Shown here piece after piece: positions 54,901-56,239 of a stretch of DNA of 56,239 bases. The DNA is from Symplocastrum torsivum CPER-KK1 (lineage in GTDB: Bacteria; Cyanobacteriota; Cyanobacteriia; Cyanobacteriales; Coleofasciculaceae). The translations under genes and the position numbers were made by a program. The DNA is taken from contig JAHHIF010000052.1 in the NCBI GenBank assembly GCA_019358875.1, forward strand, positions 1-56,239, in the 5' to 3' direction. A model generated the notes under the pieces. The model saw nothing but the letters and a program-made list of their open reading frames with translations, searched no databases and was not told the origin of the DNA. How positions within the stretch are numbered: position 1 is the first letter of the stretch; every line of letters begins with the position of its first letter.

Positions 54901-54992
54901 AAGTGTAGTGTTAGGGTTATCGCCTCACCTAACACGAAGGAACTAAGTACACTAAGCTTCCAGTATCTCTGTAATTTACTTAAAATATTCAT
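51930..54992 (-). CDS. Filamentous haemagglutinin-type exoprotein (two-partner secretion substrate)
   Basis: A 1020-residue secreted beta-helix protein. A signal sequence (about 10-35) is followed by the TPS secretion domain (about 36-270) with GATRGTNLFHSFSEF, NIFSRVTGGSVSNINGLI and LFLLNPNGIIFGSNA. The middle (about 360-745) has six repeats of 63-66 residues built on GGNLIVNASDSVQVIGT. The C-terminal part contains CQSAEEQV and ends EAQGWLINETGKVVLVAEVP, a tail common in cyanobacterial members. The outer-membrane FhaC/ShlB partner is not in the window. The TPR-CHAT gene follows 43 bp downstream. Probable role: surface adhesin or matrix protein. Confidence 0.92.
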   Translation of the reverse strand: MNILSKLQRYWKLSVLSSFVLGEAITLTLHFDSNFAWGQVTSDNSLGSESSLITSPTPGTFQIEGGATRGTNLFHSFSEFSVPTLGIAYFNNTSEIQNIFSRVTGGSVSNINGLIRANGVNLFLLNPNGIIFGSNASLDIGGSFMGSTASSLSFADGSQFSATAPKTTPLLSVNVPFGLQYGGNAGSIQVQSSTLQVPDGETLALVGGDVLLNGTSLQAAGGRVELGGVAGTGVVGLSISANDLRLSFPDALVLSNVSLSNEAGVFVLAGGGGSIAINAQNLNMAEGSELLAGIAAGLGSSDSIAGDIEINTTGAINLTDESYIYNLVLVGAVGKGGDINITTGQLLISDGTQVAVGTSGSGDGGNLIVNASDSVQVIGTTLDGQFPSALGALTLGTGRAGNAEIRTRQLLISGGAQVGAGTFGSGNGGNLIVNASDSVQVIGTSTDGRASSGLYTQTEPGSTGMAGNLEITTGQLLLLDGAQVSASTLGSGNGGNLIVNASDSVQVIGTSANGIPSGLFNDTPGKGNAGNVEITTRQLLVFDGAYVDTKTLRSGNGGDLIINASDSVQVIGTSANGFPSLLITSTYGTGAAGNLVITTGRLLVLEGTQISASTFGSGDGGSLIVNAWDLVKLAGISSDGQASSSLNAGTTGTGTGGNLEIITGQLLVLDGSQVDVSTLGKGNGGNLIINASEGVQVIGTTPDGQFPSGLFALTTPRSTGNGGNINISTNNLDLSNGAVISSQSEGSGKAGGITIHALHALNLNNGEISATANLSDAGNINVEAPSIRLDNGASINANTFGGQGNINLNSADLVLRHGSNITTNAQGSSVIGGNITIDTGVLAALENSDISANSANFRGGNVTVTAQGIFGTEFREQLTPLSDITATGANSSLNGTVTINTPDVDPSQGLVNLPDEPANVEVAEGCQSAEEQVAIEFFNTGRGGLAPSPYEPLSSTEIWEDVPRSTQEAENLAAPTSASVPATRTDKIVEAQGWLINETGKVVLVAEVPATRSQHRCRLH
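52750..53910 (-). repeat. Six tandem repeats of about 190-198 bp in the exoprotein gene
   Basis: Six consecutive units each encode a form of GGNLIVNASDSVQVIGT, a variable 25-residue segment, and ITTGQLLVLDGAQVSASTFGSGN. The fifth unit is the most diverged (VNAWDLVKLAGIS) and a half-unit precedes the first. Each unit would add several coils to the beta-helix; unequal crossing-over could change the number. Confidence 0.85.
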
Positions 54993-55209
54993 AAACTAGT
55001 CGGCTTCTTTTGGGGATTGTCATATTTGCACCTATCTGTTAAAGCCTTGCTTTGAAATCAAAGATTTACAGACAAATAAGTTGGTGACAACGACCTTAAA
55101 ATCCTGTACTGGATAGAAGTTAAGCCTATTGAGCAGATAAGTATAAGTGATCGGCTTTATGCCTGACTTATATAGTGAAGTGTGGTTCCCTCACAGCTAT
55201 TACCTTAAA

Positions 55210-55232
55210 ATCTGTAAAATTCCCTTACAGAT
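55210..55232. promoter_or_regulatory. Inverted repeat ATCTGTAA-N7-TTACAGAT
   Basis: An exact 8-bp inverted repeat with a 7-base spacer about 220 bp upstream of the exoprotein start. The size and spacing fit an operator for a dimeric regulator. No regulator is identified. Confidence 0.35.
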
Positions 55233-55331
55233 CAGCATTTCGCTTTATTGAAACTGCACTGATACAACAAGCAGGAGTTTCTTATTCCTTCAGAAAGGCT
55301 TTTATCCTTTCCTCACGGATGAGTTATTTCT

Positions 55332-55352
55332 GGCTGGTAAGGCTAACCAGCC
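55332..55352 (+). terminator. Possible hairpin terminator
   Basis: GGCTGGT (55332-55338) and ACCAGCC (55346-55352) form a 7-bp GC-rich stem with a 7-base loop. A T6 run begins 8 bases later, further than in a standard terminator. No gene is known directly upstream on the plus strand. Confidence 0.3.
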
Positions 55353-55419
55353 TCAACAATTTTTGCTGCACTTAATTAAAACAAAAACAGTAGAGATTAT
55401 GTTTTTTCTCCAGTTCTTT

Positions 55420-55520
55420 CATGAAAACAACATATTCTGAGGCGCAGGTTTAAATCAGCTTCATTAAAACAACATATTTCGAGGTACAGGTTTAAACCAG
55501 CTTCATGAAGCAACATATAG
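55420..55520. repeat. 42-bp tandem repeat, about 2.4 copies
   Basis: Copies start at 55420, 55462 and 55504 with the pattern CAT(G/T)AAAACAACATATT, a short variable core, then CAGGTTTAAA(T/C)CAGCTT. Copies 1 and 2 differ at about six positions; copy 3 is cut after about 17 bases, just before the homology to the DUF62 pseudogene begins. Confidence 0.75.
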
Positions 55521-55532
55521 TCTATAGTGTAG

Positions 55533-55911
55533 ATCAATCCGGCTTTGACGGTTGTGGATTTAACGCACGAGATTCCACCCCAAAACATTGCGGCTGGTCG
55601 GTTTAGCTTAATGAATGCTTACCCCTACTTTCCAGGTGGAACAGTACATATTGCTGTAGTCGATCCGGGGGTAGGCAGTTGCCGCAGAGGAGTAGCTATC
55701 CAACTTGATGCTGGCTTCTCTTAGTCGGGCTAGACAACGGGTTATTCAGTGGTGTTTTGAGCGAAAATCCGGTAGTTGCAGCAGTTGAACTCACAAATCC
55801 TTACTACTGGCGGACACCATCCCCCAGCACGACCTTTCACGGACGAGATATCTTTGCTGCTGTAGGAGCGCATCTTGCCAATGGTGTTCAGATAGAACTC
55901 TTGGGAGAGGC
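55533..55911 (+). pseudogene. SAM hydroxide adenosyltransferase (DUF62) pseudogene
   Basis: Translation gives INPALTVVDLTHEIPPQNIA, then AYPYFPGGTVHIAVVDPGVGS in one frame. After a stop at 55722-55724 it continues as LVGLDNGLFSGVLSENP, then AVELTNPYYWRTPSPS and TTFHGRDIFAAVGAHLANGV in another. This is the family that hydrolyses SAM to adenosine and methionine. The two frames join if two surplus bases near 55718-55721 (CTCT) are removed. The first 25 or so residues are missing, and the C-terminal half is replaced by an ispF fragment at 55912. The gene is therefore broken in three ways. Confidence 0.85.
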
Positions 55912-56117
55912 GGCGGGCTTTAATTATTGGTGGTGTGGAGATTCCTCACAAGTTGGGGCTACTAGGTCACAGTGATGCCGATGTCCTAACTCACGCGATT
56001 ATGGATGCAATGCTGGGTGCTTTGAGTTTGGGGGATATTGGTCATTACTTTCCCCCCACAGACCCGCAGTGGGCAGGAGCAGATAGTCTGGTTTTATTGA
56101 GTCAAGTTAATCAACTA
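55912..56117 (+). pseudogene. Duplicate internal fragment of ispF
   Basis: These 206 bases match 41918-42123 of the intact ispF with no indel and one difference seen (codon GAG to AAG, Glu30 to Lys). The fragment covers residues 17-85, lacks the Asp10/His12 ligands and the C-terminal half, and is out of context behind the DUF62 pseudogene. It ends exactly at a TA where the IS630 end begins. The near-identity marks a recent event. Not functional. Confidence 0.9.
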
Positions 56118-56239
56118 GTAGACTTCGGCGGAAGTTAGGCTACTATTAATAGAGCCAATCTAACGTAGGGATAGAGCCTTGCCTAGACTAGCCCCCAAGC
56201 CACTAAGCCTGGACGAGAGAGAACGTCAACAACTGCAAC
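56118..56239 (+). mobile_element. IS630-family insertion sequence, 5' end (partial)
   Basis: Begins with the terminal repeat GTAGACTTCGGCGGAAGT (56118-56135), directly after TA at 56116-56117, within the ispF duplicate. The intact ispF has the same TA (42122-42123) followed by different sequence, which fixes the insertion point. The transposase start follows 44 bp later. The element runs off the window. Confidence 0.87.
56179..56239 (+). CDS. IS630-family transposase, N-terminal fragment
   Basis: A TTG-initiated frame (no ATG between it and the upstream in-frame stop at 56161) encodes (M)PRLAPKPLSLDERERQQLQ, typical of the start of IS630-type transposases with their N-terminal helix-turn-helix. 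Twenty residues are present before the window ends. Confidence 0.75.
   Translation, partial: MPRLAPKPLSLDERERQQLQ

Larger units (their letters stand above)
54993..55532. other. 540-bp gap upstream of the exoprotein gene
   Basis: No confident gene. It holds the promoter region of the exoprotein gene at its left side, an 8-bp inverted repeat (55210-55232), a 7-bp stem hairpin (55332-55352), and a 42-bp tandem repeat (55420-55520). Short frames here are not protein-like; one merely translates the tandem repeat. Confidence 0.55.

Noticed and set aside
55175..55375. A 66-residue plus-strand frame upstream of the exoprotein gene
   Set aside because: It spans an inverted repeat and a hairpin, has no recognisable family and lies in the promoter side of the exoprotein gene.
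55420..55520. Possible CRISPR array
   Set aside because: The 42-bp units are directly adjacent with no spacers, there are fewer than three copies, and no cas gene is in the window.
55935..56138. An ispF-like gene with C-terminus NQLVDFGGS
   Set aside because: It is the duplicate ispF fragment reading into the IS terminal repeat; it lacks the Asp10/His12 metal ligands and half the protein.

Overview
The window is a stretch of cyanobacterial chromosome. The evidence is the frequent HIP1 octamer (GCGATCGC) in genes and gaps, and a set of cyanobacterial or plastid-lineage genes: a Tab2-like photosystem translation factor, a PatD-like heterocyst-frequency protein, DUF1822 and DUF928 proteins, SLH/SLBB envelope proteins, and CHASE2-CHAT and TPR-CHAT proteins beside a filamentous-haemagglutinin exoprotein. 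The modular signalling genes, NRPS module and heptameric intergenic repeats fit a large-genome filamentous type (Nostocales or Coleofasciculus/Microcoleus-like); species cannot be fixed from the sequence alone.

Layout. Positions 1-122 are the 3' end of an IS630-family element and 56118-56239 are the 5' end of one, so the window is bounded at both ends by the same kind of insertion sequence. 123-6375: a DUF4926 gene cut by the IS, a one-module N-methylating NRPS, and a divergent alpha/beta hydrolase. 6404-13520: housekeeping genes (aat, rpsN, nth, rseP-like protease, serS) and a YdeP-type molybdopterin oxidoreductase. 13787-16341: a histidine kinase and receiver-PAS pair. 16342-19536: a long non-coding stretch, then an MBOAT acyltransferase and an SGNH-like partner. 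19594-33076: a fused peptide-ABC ATPase, zinc-ribbon protein, patD-like gene, bifunctional (p)ppGpp synthetase/hydrolase, lipid kinase, NTF2-like protein, Tab2, TldE/PmbA, haloacid dehalogenase and a ClC-CBS-USP transporter. 33292-41571: small Zn protein, membrane protein, secreted protein, SLH protein, and a polysaccharide export pair (SLBB protein plus tyrosine autokinase). 41869-43312: ispF and an RTX calcium-binding protein.

43628-54992 is the most unusual region. A plus-strand cluster (sigma-like protein, DUF1822, CHAT-CHASE2 membrane protein, DUF928) faces a minus-strand pair (FHA-type secreted beta-helix exoprotein, then a TPR-CHAT protein). Both CHAT domains keep a His/Cys dyad, so the locus encodes two probable caspase-like proteases, an extracytoplasmic sensor domain, a sigma-like regulator with a gapless internal duplication, and a surface exoprotein. 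This looks like a transmembrane protease-signalling or exoprotein-maturation system of unknown function.

55420-56239 is a decay zone: a 42-bp tandem repeat, a truncated and frameshifted SAM hydroxide adenosyltransferase (DUF62) pseudogene, a 206-bp near-identical duplicate of part of ispF joined to it, and an IS630 element inserted at a TA in that duplicate.
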